From Dermatemys mawii (lineage: Eukaryota > Chordata > Testudines > Dermatemydidae): a stretch of 64,000 nt of DNA. This document shows positions 34,396-46,069 of the stretch, in pieces. The stretch lies in NCBI GenBank assembly GCA_007922305.1, contig ML677326.1:59476870-59540869 (forward strand), written 5' to 3'. The notes beneath the pieces were generated by a model. It was not told the origin of the DNA and did no database searches. It was given only the letters and a program-made list of their open reading frames with translations. Within the stretch, counting starts at the first letter, position 1; each line of letters opens with the position of its first letter. Made by a program: the position numbers and the translations under genes.

Positions 34396-37300
34396 AACAG
34401 ATTTTATTGTGCAAAAATCCCAGTCATTCTGAAAATTAGTTATCCTCTAAGACTACGTCCGTAGAAACTTAACCAACTCATTTTCTGCATAAAGTCTAGC
34501 AATATGAAAGTGAAGAGAATACAGTACATATGCAACCCATGCTTCAGCAGGGAATATAAGCAAAATACACACAGAATATCTATCAAATGGCGTATCTATT
34601 GAAGGAATGAAAATGGACACCATGTAGAATCAAGCATGTGGGTTTATTACACATAGTGCTGGCGGAGTGTCACTTTGCTTATTGGGCTCAGAGACACTGA
34701 CAATCAGTTAATTACAATAGATTACATGGGATTTTCATGGGTAGAGAGAAGTGAAGGGGTAGGAGGTCCCAAGCCCCTGTATAGGTCTAGCAGCAAGACA
34801 AGATAAGCACCGTAGCCAATAGTCAAAGATTACATAATGTGTCTGCACATGGTTTCAGTTTAATATGTGATATACAATTAGTACGTAGGTGTTTTCCTTT
34901 AAACAATGTATAAAGTTTATTAGTATAAAATATATATGTTGAATTCTGATTTGGGGTCCATAGGAATGAAGTAACTCCTCTGATTATCCAACAGGTACAT
35001 ATCTGGGAGTTAAAGCAAAAAGACATTGAAAAATACATGGCAATAGAAATTGTTTTTAAGTTGCTTATTTGTGTTTCTAAAGGTGGACACTGGTATCGAG
35101 GAAGGAGGATGTCATATCTCATACTGACATGCTTGTACCTCTCCATGACCTCAAGGTTTGTATGTGGGGACGGTATGGCTATCTCTTCATTTGAAAAGAG
35201 TGGACATAGACGTAGGCATAGTCAGCCCTTTTACTTTGGTCTGCCTGCAGCTGCAGGTAAGGGTGCCAATTACTGCTTCCCATCTGGCATTTTGCTGACC
35301 ATACTTATCTTAGTAAAAAGCAAAGTTGTCTCTTGTTTGTTCTGCTTTTCTTAGCCAATATTGTTCATCGTTTGCTAGGCCTCTGACTCTTGACCAAACT
35401 CTGAACTTTGGGCCTGTGTCAGGTTTTTGCATACACAGCACATGGATTTTGGTTCTTCATCTATAATGAAATATAAGAGTGTGTGTGTTTGTATTTCTAT
35501 GTTGAATACACTACCTTCAGTGGTTGGGATTTCTAGCGGTAATGACTGCAGAAGGTTTTAATGTTCTACCTTCTCCTTTGTGAAATAAATATTTGGAACA
35601 TTAACATTGTGTTTTTGTAGTTTGTGTGTTTATGAAAAATTTGAATACTTAAATGTAAATCTGTCAATTCTTCTCAAATTCTGATCCCCTTTTGAAGATG
35701 CATAAATTCTAGTGGTGAAAGGGTATCTTTTTAATCTAAAAGATTTCTTTATATTGTGTCTTTTGTTGGGTCTGTCTCCATGCTCTCTTCTCATGAAGAT
35801 ATTCAAAAATTACTATATAAACATTTTCCATGGGCCTAGTCCAAGGAATGTCTTCTGTATGGTAGCCCAGATTTTTAGTTAATTTAAACTGATGTAACTG
35901 CACTGATGTCCATGGAACGCTGCCAAGTTACACCAGCTGGGGATCTGGCCTGATTCCTTCTAATAACAGCATACTGAAGATTGATTGATTAATATATGGG
36001 TCCATGAGAAACATGTTTATTTCCAGAGTGAAGGATAGTTTTCAAGAACATGTAACATATTTAAGCAAACACAAACATTTGAAATATTATGAATTTCCAC
36101 AATGAAGGAATATGTGTTTATAGAAACATCATATATGGGTCTAACAAAAGTGCCAAAAATGTATAGACCTATTTTCTACCTTTTAATACAAGTACCTGTG
36201 TGTATTATTATATATATTTTTCCTCAGACTGCAGCCAGCCTCTGAATGTGTGTGTGGGGTGGGGAGAGGGGCAGTTAGAGCCTTTCCCCATCAATACCGT
36301 CAACATAGGGACAATAATGATTCAGTTCTCGTGCTCCCATGAATTCAAGGATGACACTTTGGATAGTGCTGCAAACCATATAAAAAAAACCAAAACAACC
36401 AGGAATGTGTTTCTATTCCTTCAAGCTGTAGAATGTTCAGTGCTTATTTATGCATGCTCCATGGCTCCTAGAGCCTCATAGACATAGCCCAGTATTTTAA
36501 AGGCATCATCAGCCTTAACATGCTTTGAAGGACAATTCACACACACTCTGAGTTGCAAGTATGCATGCTTTTTGTTATCAGACAGTTGTTTAGTCATTAA
36601 TTGATTTCTGTTGTTTTCAGGAAATGTACCTAGGAAGAATCTTGAAGGGACATGCACAGTTCTGCCATAGCAGCAATTTGCCAAGAGATTGCTTTATTCA
36701 TAAGTTCCTCTTTGTCATAATTTAATGGGAAAATGTATTATCACAAGGAGAGGGTTTGTTTACTTTAGGAACATCTGCATTTTTATTCTATGTAAAGGAA
36801 ACACCAATAAGTGATTTTCTCCACACTTTTTCTATTCCTATATTGCTGTATTGTAGTGGGTGGTGATCAATTTTGTCCTTTATTAAGGCTCTACGCTGAC
36901 AGTTCATTTTGTCTACCAGTTTTGTATGTTTCATGACGTGCTAAACTGTAGTTACTCATTATACAGTGAAATAATCTTATTTTTTAAAAGATGAATTTAG
37001 TGCTTGCAAAAGGTAATGAACACCAGACTTTATTTTTCAAAGTTATTAATGCACCAAAAGGTTTTGTAATAAAGATTAGCAATGCCATTTCCAGTGTGCC
37101 TTAGTTCTCTTTTTGGAGAGACTTCCTCTCTCTTGTGGCAGCTAATAAAAATATTGTCCATGGTACAAATGGCTGAATCTGGCTTGCAGAATGATTCCAT
37201 CTGGCCCTTGAGTCCTCCGCTCCCCCAGAAGCAGTTACCTGGAACAGAGCATTGCAGTGAGTGAAATGCTACCCAATCCACATGTGAAGACAAAATAATG

Positions 37301-37579
37301 TCCTCTGCCTAACATGGCCTCGTACGTATGGTGTGTGTGAGGACACAATTTATAGCATTCTCCATGCATGCACCATGGAAGAGGCCATGTTATAGAGATA
37401 GTCTTCCTTTGGCATACGCAGCACAAGATTTTGCAATAGCAGCAGAGAGTGAAGGTAGCTGGTGAGCATTGTCAATCTGCAGAACCATCTGTCAGCCATC
37501 AGGGTAGGATAAACCTACTAACAGGGAACAGCCCTAACCAGCCCTGCATTGCATTCTTCCTTCAATCCCTACATTTTTG
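34396..37579. other. 3.2-kb stretch without recognised gene
   Basis: Includes an old repeat-like segment at about 35850-35955 (GCCAAGTTACACCAGCTGGG). The open frame at 35037-35354 has no domain and no matching splice sites. Confidence 0.35.
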
Positions 37580-37722
37580 TCCTGATAACACTTCCATGGA
37601 GTAAGGATTAGTAGCCCTATTTTAGAGAGTGATTGTTTTTCCCATTGTCACATGATCTGTGGCACAGCTGGTAATTGAACTCAGATTGTCTTAGTCTCAG
37701 TTCAGTGCTTTAACTACAAAAC
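37580..37722 (-). mobile_element. MIR-type SINE fragment
   Basis: CCCTATTTTAGAGAGTGATT, CCCATTGTCACATGATCTGT and GGTAATTGAACTCAGATTGT follow the antisense order of MIR, from 3' region through core to the tRNA-related B-box side. Confidence 0.6.
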
Positions 37723-38450
37723 AAACCCAAAATGCAGAGATGAAAGGCTCCGTATCCTGTTACCAATCTCTTGATTTTCCCAGATCTTATATAATCAAAT
37801 ATGCATAAAATCATATCTGGGGAAAAATAATAAACTGTATTATTTATACATGATCAAAAGCTAACTGTCCAGTAAACATTGTCTACTTAATAGCCTACAG
37901 CAATCATGTAAATCTTTTTAATATATTGAGACTTCCCTGGTGTCTCCATTTATATTGTATTTCCCCTTCAATATAGCATTACGTTTTAAATTGCTGACTG
38001 ACTAGCTAGACAAACTGATTTCTTAACATACAGTGGTTTCCATGACAATGTTAGCATTTAACATTTTAAAATTTTAAATGCCTAACTAATTAGGGTTACT
38101 GCGGAATTTGAGGTACTAAGTACTTTCAAATGGAAAATACCACTGTACCTGGTATTTTTAATTTATTGGACAAACTGATGTCTGGATAAAAATAAAACTT
38201 CTCTCCTGAACTTGCAAAGGCTGGTCAACCCCCAGCTCAAACCTTTATGGAGGTTCCAAGAAATTTGTTGGTTTTTTATATTTTTTCTGGTAACACTTCC
38301 TAGTTTTATCTAGGCAGTGCTGAAATGATCCCAGAGACAGTTTTTATGGTAATTCCAAATTCCTGGCACCGAAACACAAATTGATAGAAATTTCATTATC
38401 ATTTTTTAAAATAATTTGAAACCTCAGTTCTGTATGCAGTTGTCATAAGT
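37723..38450. other. Unannotated AT-rich sequence
   Basis: No repeat or gene recognised. Confidence 0.35.
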
Positions 38451-38700
38451 ATAAAGTAGCCTAGAATTCCTGTTTACCTATAAGGGGTTAAACTAAGGGA
38501 AACCTGGTTGACACCTGGCCAAAGGAACGAATGGGAACCAAAGATGCTTTCAAACCTGCAGGGAAGGAAAGCCTTTTTTCTTTCTCTGTTATTCGCTCTG
38601 GAACTATCAGGTGAATCAGACAGCTTTCTTTTCTCCATCTATCTATAATCTTTCTAAACAGCAACACTAAGTAAAGTTAGCCAGGCAAAGCAGTTTGTTT
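38451..38700 (+). mobile_element. LTR fragment, left part only
   Basis: It starts TGTCATAAGTATAAAG, the beginning of another LTR I recognise from turtles. It contains AAGGGGTTAAACTAAGGGAA and CACCTGGCCAAAGGAACGAA. The right part of the LTR is absent: a Penelope 3' fragment begins at about 38700. Boundary not precise. Confidence 0.5.
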
Positions 38701-39080
38701 TATTGGACACTGTCAACCAAGGATTAAACAGGGACATTGAGTGGCTTTGTCATTATACTAATTGATTGCATTTTCCTAGTTTAGTCTCTTTTACAGATTC
38801 TAATCAACTGTCAGACATTGATAAGATACAGTGTAAATTTTCACTACAAAAGGTTTTTATTTCTCCTGCTGATAATGGCCCATCCAAATTTAACAGCCTC
38901 TTAGAATTGGTATGGTAATTTACAACTTTCTTTTACTTTCTGTGTGTATAAATGCATCTTACTTCTGTTTGTTCCATTCTATGCATCCAATGAAGTGAGT
39001 TATAGCCCACGAAAGCTTATGCTGAAATAAACTGGTTAGTCTCAAAGGTGCTACAAGTATTCCTCGTTTTCTTTTTATAT
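38701..39080 (+). mobile_element. Penelope-like retroelement, 3' end
   Basis: AGGATTAAACAGGGACATTG, TTTTCACTACAAAAGGTTTT and TGATAATGGCCCATCCAAAT, then CCATTCTATGCATCC and GCCCACGAAAGCTTATGC, follow the 3' non-coding order of turtle Penelope-like elements. These elements encode a reverse transcriptase and a GIY-YIG endonuclease, neither of which is present here. The end reads GGTGCTACAAGTATTCCTCG, with a short T-rich tail. The same terminal sequence builds the arms of the foldback units at 20663 and 41656. Confidence 0.8.
38981..39024 (+). ncRNA. Decayed hammerhead-ribozyme-like motif in the Penelope 3' end
   Basis: The order CNNATGA (38988-38993), a stem II hairpin GTGAG...CCCAC, GAAA (39011-39014) and a short stem III AGC-TTAT-GCT (39014-39023) follows a type I hammerhead. 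Hammerhead motifs are established in Penelope-like elements. This copy has CAATGA where the core needs CUGANGA, and a G at the position of the cleaved nucleotide, so it should be inactive. Stem I is not evident. It is a relic at best. Confidence 0.4.
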
Positions 39081-39414
39081 TTGTGTTATCTCACTCGTGA
39101 ATTTCTCAGATTTTTGGGAAATATCTTTGTGTGGAGGAAGTTTTAACATAAGCAGGTAAAATAAGCTTGGGGGGTTATTTCCTTTTTTTAAAATTTATTT
39201 TCATGCGGGTCCCCACATCTGTACCCTAGAGTTAAGAGTGGGGAAGGCAATCCTCATAGCAGTGTTGTCCCAAGGCAGTGAAACTTCATAGTAAGCCTCA
39301 CAAACTGTTTTTCATGTCTGCACTGTATTAATATCCACATAGCACTGACTAAATGCCCAAAGATTGTTCCTTTTCACCCAAGATTAAGTGTAAATCTTTG
39401 CCTCCATCTAATAC

Positions 39415-40575
39415 TGTGATGGTTGGAGCACAGAGACCCCCTTGGGAACCGCCACCTGATGTGCTGAGACTACCTCTGAGCCCGTTTTCCCTGGTAACTT
39501 AGGGCTTCACCGCCCTGCCTAGTTGTGCCAGACATGCTAGCCTGGCTGCAAACACAGACCCAGGTCTGAACCATGTCACCCACAAACTGCAGGCTTAACT
39601 GGAAACAGCTTAAGAAGTGCTCCTGTATCTGAGTACTGGAGGCACAACTCCCAATGGGGTCCTAACCCCAAATAAATCCATTTTACACTGTATATGCTTT
39701 TTGGTGAGCAAAAGCTCACCAATTGTTTGCCCTTTATAACACTGATAGAGATGAACAGCTGTTTGCCCCCTTCCCTTCCAGGTATTAATACTTACTCTGG
39801 GTTAATTAATAAGTAAAAATGATTTTATTAAATACAAAAAGTAGGATGTAAGTGGTTCCAAGTAATAACAGACAGAAAAAGGGAATTACCAAGCAAAATA
39901 AAATAAAACATGCAAGTCTAAGCCTCATACAGTAGAAAACGGCATACAAATAAAATCTCACCCTCAGAGGTGTTTCAATAAGCTTCTTTGACAGACTCAC
40001 CACCCCTTCATGTGGGCCCAGTCCTTTCCTCGGTACAGTCCTAGTTCTAGCTCAGGTGGTCGCTAGCAGATTTCTTATGACTGCTGCTCTCTTTGTTCTG
40101 TTTCACCCCCTTATATATCTTTTGCATAAGGTGGGAATCCTTTGTCCCTCTCTGAGTTCCCATCCCTCCTTCTAAATGGACAAGCACCAGATTAAAGATG
40201 GATTCCATCTCAGGTGATGTGATCACATGTCACTGTAAGACTTCATTACCTACTTGCCAGCACACGTACAGGAAGACTTACAGGTAAACAGAGCCATCTA
40301 CAGTTAATTGTCTTAGTTTATGGGAGCCATCGATTCCAAACCACCATTAATGGCCCACACTTTGCATAATTACAATAGGACCTCAGAGTTGTATTTCATA
40401 TTTCTAGTTTCAGATACAAGAGTGATACATTTATACGAATATGATGATCACACTCAGATTATAAGCTTTGTAATGATACCTTACAAGAGACCTTTTGCAT
40501 GAAGCATCTTCCAGTTGCATTATATTCACACTCATTAGCATATTTTCATAAAGTCATATAGAGAGAAACGTCACA
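39415..40575. mobile_element. Solo LTR, 1161 bp
   Basis: It starts TGTGATGGTTGGAGCACAG and ends AACGTCACA (TG...CA). The flanks AATAC (39410-39414) and AATGC (40576-40580) form a 5-bp duplication with one mismatch. Internal landmarks (TGTGCTGAGACTACCTCTGA, TGATTTTATTAAATACAAAA, TCACATGTCACTGTAAGACT) match a long LTR known from turtles. No internal region or coding sequence remains. Confidence 0.87.
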
Positions 40576-40580
40576 AATGC

Positions 40581-41206
40581 CATCTCCTTTTTGGTTGTGC
40601 CAAAATTGTGGTTAGGAACTTACAGGTTGTTCCAGGACACTTCATGTGAGCTTTTACAACTAGCTGGGAAAAAGAGAAGGGGAGGATATTTGCTTTATGA
40701 ACACTGCTTGATATTTAAATATGTCAAGTTTTTAATATTGCTTGGTGAGTTTACTTAATTCAAATGGGATAGGTAGAGATCCAACAACCTATTACTAGGC
40801 TAAAAAAAGAAATAGGGTTGAAGTTAGAATCAGCTTGCCTATTCCAAGTCACTTACCATCTGTTATATTATAATTGCACTTCTCTGAGGGCAACAGATTA
40901 AGGAAAAAATACTGTTGGAAATACTAAAAATGCAGAATTGACTGGAACAGACCAAGGGATGCCATCAGAAAAATGTATATGACATGAGGTAAAACATGTG
41001 AAACCCATATTGTGCGAAATGGCATATTTATGGCATATTAGACAACAAATACCAGGCAGCTGCAATATCTGGAAATTGGACTCCGTCTAATTTTTAAATA
41101 GTGTGACCATGTTTGAGGGTAAGCAGACAGGGTTGGAAGAAAAAGTCAGTTAGTGGAACCCCATATTGTCAAGTCCTTTATTGCTAGGTAGACTTTTAGT
41201 TAGGGT
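40581..41206. other. Unannotated sequence
   Basis: No gene or repeat recognised. Confidence 0.35.
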
Positions 41207-41550
41207 TGTCAAGCGATTAAAAAACCTATTCGTGATTAACTGTGCGATTAATTGCAGTCAAACAATAATAGAGGTGACAAAGAGGTTGCACTACAGTACT
41301 TGTATGAGGTGAATTGAAAAACACTATTTCTTATTTTTCTTTTTTACCATGCAAATATTTGTAAATTTTATATATATAAAATACACACACACGTTGATTT
41401 CAATTACAACACAATACAATATATATATAAAAATATAGAAAAACATCCAAATATTTAATAAATTTAAATTAGTTTTATATTGTTTAACAGTGTGATTAGA
41501 ACTGTGATTAATAGCAATTAATTTTTTAATTGCAATTTATGTCAATTGTA
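41207..41550. mobile_element. Internally deleted DNA transposon with GCGATTAA-type ends
   Basis: The left end reads GGGTTGTCAAGCGATTAAAA and GTGCGATTAATTGCAG. The right end reads GTGATTAATAGCAATTAATT with TTGCAATTTA, forming subterminal inverted repeats rich in ATTAAT. The left end passes directly into GAGGTTGCACTACAGTACTT, which in full-length relatives (hAT-like, as I remember them) lies near the other end, so the coding centre is missing. An AT/AC dinucleotide patch occupies 41370-41435. Ends are approximate. Confidence 0.5.
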
Positions 41551-41655
41551 CCAGGGCAGCTGTACCACTGTATAATCGCTCGTGAAGCCACTCTACGCTG
41601 ACAGGCGAGAACTCTGCCATCAACATAATAAAATTACTATCACAAATGATGGTAG

Positions 41656-41870
41656 TGACAAAGAGTCCTGTGGCACCTTAAAGACTAACTAAAGTATTAG
41701 CACATAAGCTTTCGTGGGCTAATACCCACTTCGCCGGATGCATGCCCGACAAAGTGGGTATTAGCCCACGAAAGCTTATGTGCTAATACTTTAGTTAGTC
41801 TTTAAGGTGCCACAGGACTCTTTGTCACTTATGCAATTCCAGACTAACACGGCTACCTCTCTGATTCTTG
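41656..41870. mobile_element. Penelope-derived foldback unit with perfect 77-bp inverted repeat
   Basis: The arms 41655-41731 and 41752-41828 are exact reverse complements over 77 bases around a 20-base spacer. A 42-base tail (41829-41870) carries the Penelope terminus (antisense TAGCCGTGTTAGTCTGG). A perfect 14-bp duplication ACAAATGATGGTAG flanks the unit (41642-41655 and 41871-41884). Each arm contains the CCCACGAAAGCTTATG segment of the Penelope 3' end. No coding sequence. Perfect arms and duplication indicate a recent insertion or one kept uniform by gene conversion. Confidence 0.9.
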
Positions 41871-41884
41871 ACAAATGATGGTAG

Positions 41885-43040
41885 TTATGTTAGTGGAAAA
41901 GCTCTTCTGCCAACAAAGAACTGTCCATACCAGCGTTTCAGTCACCTTATGTTGCTTGGGTGCATTTTCTCACACCTCTTGAGTGATGCTAGTTATACTG
42001 ATAAAAGTGGGAGTGTACACAAGTCCTTAGAAGTATCAGGTATGTCACTTGTGGTCTTCATTGGTTTGTAGCATGTGTACTGTAAGATTTCTTTCCTTGT
42101 TTGAAGACTCAGGAGATGTTTAAATGCTGTGATGGAGAAAGAATGTAGTTAAATAGATGTTAACAGATACAAAGGAAAATCAGAGTTGTGAACAGTTTGA
42201 TTAGAAGCGCTTCCCTGGTTAGTTACTCAGCTTTTCTTATCTTGATAGAATGTCATAGTTTCACTAATTCTCCAATCAACATTGTCTTATAGCCTATGCA
42301 AGCCCTGAATTAGTAATAGACTGGCTTGATAACCACAGAAAACTAGAAACCTTCAATACAGCAAAGTGTCTCTCATTTTGCTGTGAACAATTTCCTGTGG
42401 ATTTTAATTTTTTTGACAGCTTGTTGTTGGTTACAGGATATATTGAAGTCAGTGGCATGATACAGTCTTGTGTGTGTGAATGTGTGTTTTTGAGAGAGCT
42501 GCTGAAGTGTTGAACCTTGAGAACTTAACACATGAAGGGTTGTAGTGAGGAATAGCAAGTGCCCATTGACTTTCTCAGAGAAACATGTGGATCCAGAGAA
42601 ATGCTGCTTTGTTTATTCCAACTACTATTCATGTCATCAGCAGGCAAACATAAATGGAGCTGAAGGATGATTCAGGAGCTAGCAGTGTGGAGGATGTTTT
42701 CTTTCTAAGGCCAAAAGGAGAACATCCACCCCCACGCAGGCAGGGCTGTGCTATGACTGGATATGAAGCCTGATTGTAAATGGTTCAGAATATTTGCAAA
42801 GAACACATGTTTGTCACTATATTACAAAGCTGTATACTGCACTCCTAAATGTTGTCCATTACTAATCCTATCAGAGCACACACTTTAAAACCTGGTACCT
42901 AATTATGCAATCCTTACTGCTATGAAAGAAGAAGTCCCATTTAAAATCAAAAGTCCCCAGCAAAAGTGTAATCCCCATGTAATCAATAGTTGTACTCATG
43001 CGGATTGCTAATGTGAGTAAACCAGAATTTTAGTATCAAA
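41885..43040. other. Unannotated sequence
   Basis: A TGTGTGTGAATGTGTG patch lies near 42468. No repeat family or gene recognised. Confidence 0.35.
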
Positions 43041-43449
43041 CCCTTGGTGAGAACTCTGTTGAGTCCAGTAGCAATGACGTCGGCATCAAATATTTCCATG
43101 CCATTAGCATGCTAGGTAATGTCAGGGTTGCTTTGCCTCTGTTCCTCATTCCACAATTATTCAGGAGCATTCAACTGCCAGAGCCTCGTCCATATGGACG
43201 GTATCACCTAGAGTGATTGCAGATGTGTTTCAGTTGTTAGCACTATCTTTGGCACTGCCTAAATCAGAGTGGACATTTGAGGTCTGCTTTCAGATTGTTA
43301 CCATCAGTAGAGTTGTTATTTTTAGTACTGACAAGAACTGAAGTACAGACCACATCTTCAGGATCAGTACAAACCTTGGTGCTGATGCCATCCTCGGTGT
43401 TGCTACCGAGTGGGAGTCCTTAGGGTGCTAACCCCTCTACTGATCTTGT

Positions 43450-45115
43450 TGCTAATGCAGCAGCTGTTTTGGGTGAGGAGGACATTTGTTTGCTCCACCT
43501 GGGGTGGTTCCCCAGTTGCTTTCTGATGACTTTGTGGGGGCGGGGTTCATCAGGATTGAGTTAAGGGACATCCTCCCCTCTCCCTTGCCTTCCAAGCACT
43601 GTTCTAGGATATGGCAGAGACTTCCCTATGGCCCACAATCCATACCGGGATCAGCACTGTTCCCACAGTAGAGAGAGGACCTCTTGGTCTACTGCCAATT
43701 GGCCACCAATCCTGTACCTCAATCGCCTCCATGGAACCTATGGGATGTTTCACATTCAATAATGTGATGAGTCTCGACCTGCTCAGGATGAGGTTGTCTG
43801 ACCATCTGCTGAGCTGCCTACGTTACAGACTAACACAAAGGTTTCTTCCTCAGAGCAGGTTCAGACAGAGCCACTTATAAAGGAACTTGTTTTGTATCAG
43901 GTGATTCCAGTGGTTCCACTTCTGTCGTCATCCACCTCACTTCCTCCCCAGTATCTGAAGATTTTAAGGAGCATCAGGAGCTTCTAAGATAAATGGCTTC
44001 AGCCTTGGGTCTTCATGTTGAACAAGAAAATATGGACAAACTGGTAGATATTTTTCAGTCTTTGGCCCTGGAGAGGGCAGCTCTCCCTATGAATGAAGCT
44101 CTGTTAGAACCTGCTAAGACTTTGCAGAGTTACCCCAGTTTCACTGATGCCTACAGCAAAATGTACAGATAAGCATTACTAAGTTCAGGGGTTTGAGTGC
44201 CTTTACTCACATCCTGCGGTAGCTCTGTTCTAAAAGCAGATAATGAGAGGTCATGACAAGGGAGATACAAATCCGCGCACCAGGGGATTTTTCTCATGGG
44301 GAGAAAAATCAACCTCCTCCTTGTAAATATACATTGCAGCTCAGAAGGAGCTGCTGTTCAAATATGATTTTGTGAATTGGGAGTTAACAGCAAAATTCAC
44401 AGACAAGCAACTTTGATCCTCTAGGGAGAAGTTCAAAGCACTCATTGCAGAAGGTAGTGTGCTTGCCAAGACAGCTTTGCAATCTGGATTAGATATAGTG
44501 GATGCAGCTACTAGAGTTATGGCATCTGCCTGTATGAGAGGCTTTGTGGTGGCAGAATTCCAGCATAGCTCCAGGGATCCAGTGTAAGAAGACTTACCCA
44601 TTGATGATCAGCGTTTGTTCTCTGACCAAGAGATGATTTTGCATTTGGTTAAGGCAGGGGTTCTCAAACTGGGGATTGTGACCCCTTCAGAGGTTTGAGG
44701 TTATTACTTGCGGGGTTACAAGCTGTCAGCCTCCACCCACAAATCCCGCTTCACCTCCAGCATTTATAATAGTGTTAAATATTTAAAAAGCTTTTGTTCA
44801 TTTATGGAGGGGGGTTGCACTCAGAGGCTTCCTGTGTGAAAGGGGTCAGCAATATAAAATCTTGAGAACCACTTGTTTAAGGGCTCACAAACAACTGTGT
44901 TCTTTGGGGATTTATAATGCTGCCACAAAGAGGGGTTGTTTTGTATGTCAGCAGCAGCAACAGTGTCCTCAGTGATATTTCACACCTGCACCTTACCAAT
45001 CAAGACACCAACGCTACTCTGGAAAGGGGAAAGGAGTTGAACAGAAGACCATTTCAATTGACTTTTACCCAACCAGCTTGTGGTCCTCCATCTTCAGATT
45101 GGCAGCCTATTTGAA
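43450..45115 (+). pseudogene. DIRS ORF1 (gag-like) relic
   Basis: Broken frames include a stretch around 43960-44110 with acidic/Leu helices (HQELL, ENMDKLVDIFQSLALERAAL). A later stretch at 44460-44600 reads through ALQSGLDIVDAATRVMASAC and ends near DLPIDDQRLFS. These match the conserved C-terminal helical region of vertebrate DIRS ORF1 by my recognition. The frame is cut by stops and by the hAT at 44655. The role in living elements is thought to be particle or RNA binding. Confidence 0.55.
44655..44874. mobile_element. Non-autonomous hAT transposon nested in the DIRS relic, 220 bp
   Basis: The left terminus CAGGGGTTCTCAAACTGGGG pairs with the right terminus ATCTTGAGAACCACTT. The flanks GGTTAAGG (44647-44654) and GTTTAAGG (44875-44882) are an 8-bp duplication with one mismatch. 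GACCCCTTCAGAGGTT near the left end is typical of this abundant family. Confidence 0.82.
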
Positions 45116-45119
45116 TTCT

Positions 45120-45900
45120 GAACCCCAATATCATGACCAATGTATGCCTGAAGTTATTGGGCCATGTGGCTGTATACCCATATGTGGTTCAGCATACAGT
45201 TGCACCTTAAACCAACTTCATGCATGAATGACAAGTTGCTAGTCTTTGGACAGACTTGTCTGAGTTCTTACTGAGATATTGGACTCACTACCACGGTGAA
45301 CAGAACAGTTTGCCAGAGTGTTCCCTTGGCCCATCCTCCACTGATCAGAATAGTAGTTATTGATATATCCACTATAGAGCACATTTAGGGACATTAAAGG
45401 TTCAGGTCTTGGAGCAGAAAGCATCCTATCATATCAACAAACTTGAGCTTTAGGCTACTTACAATATGTGTTGGGCCTTCTGAAATCAGAACAGGGGAGC
45501 AGTGGTTCACCTGCTCACAGAAAATACCACCACCATGTGAACTAGCAGGGAGGAGCCCACTCCAACCAGCTTTTTAAGGAGGCAATAAAGTTTTGTCACT
45601 TCTGCATTGAGGAAAATATCATCCCTATTTACTGGGCTCTCAAAACCACTTATCTGACCGCCTCAGCAGGACTTTCTCAGACAATCACAAATGATCTCTA
45701 CAGAGCAACATGGTCCATTTTTGGGGAATACTACATCTTATCAGTTGACCTATCTGCAACAAAGGACAACATGAAATGTCATCAGTTTTGTTCCCAAATG
45801 GGACTCAGCCCAGGTTGCCTTCCATCTGAACTGGGGAGAAGACTTAATGTATGTCTTTGCCCGCCTCATTTCCCAGATATCATGAAACTCAAGTTAGACC
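45120..45900 (+). pseudogene. DIRS reverse transcriptase/RNase H C-terminal relic
   Basis: Around 45365-45450 the frames read HLGTLKVQVLEQKASYHINK followed by LEL, resembling the DIRS RNase H core motif (HIN.LEL). Near 45510-45540 LTENTTTM resembles the TDNTTA motif. Near 45775-45880 PKWDSAQVAF and MYVFARLISQ correspond to the segment after RNase H. The polymerase palm (with its catalytic Asp pair) is not found and was probably deleted. Non-functional. Confidence 0.5.
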
Positions 45901-46069
45901 ATGCCAAACTGAAACTTATTGTGCTGGCATGGTGGAGGCAATGTTGGTTCTCCAACTTTCTCAGTCTGAGACTGATCTCAGTCTGTCAGATCTTTCTCAG
46001 ACTTACCAGATCTTTTCCTCCTCTTCCCAACCTACTGATTCAAGTTCATCCAGTGTTGTTCATCCAGCA

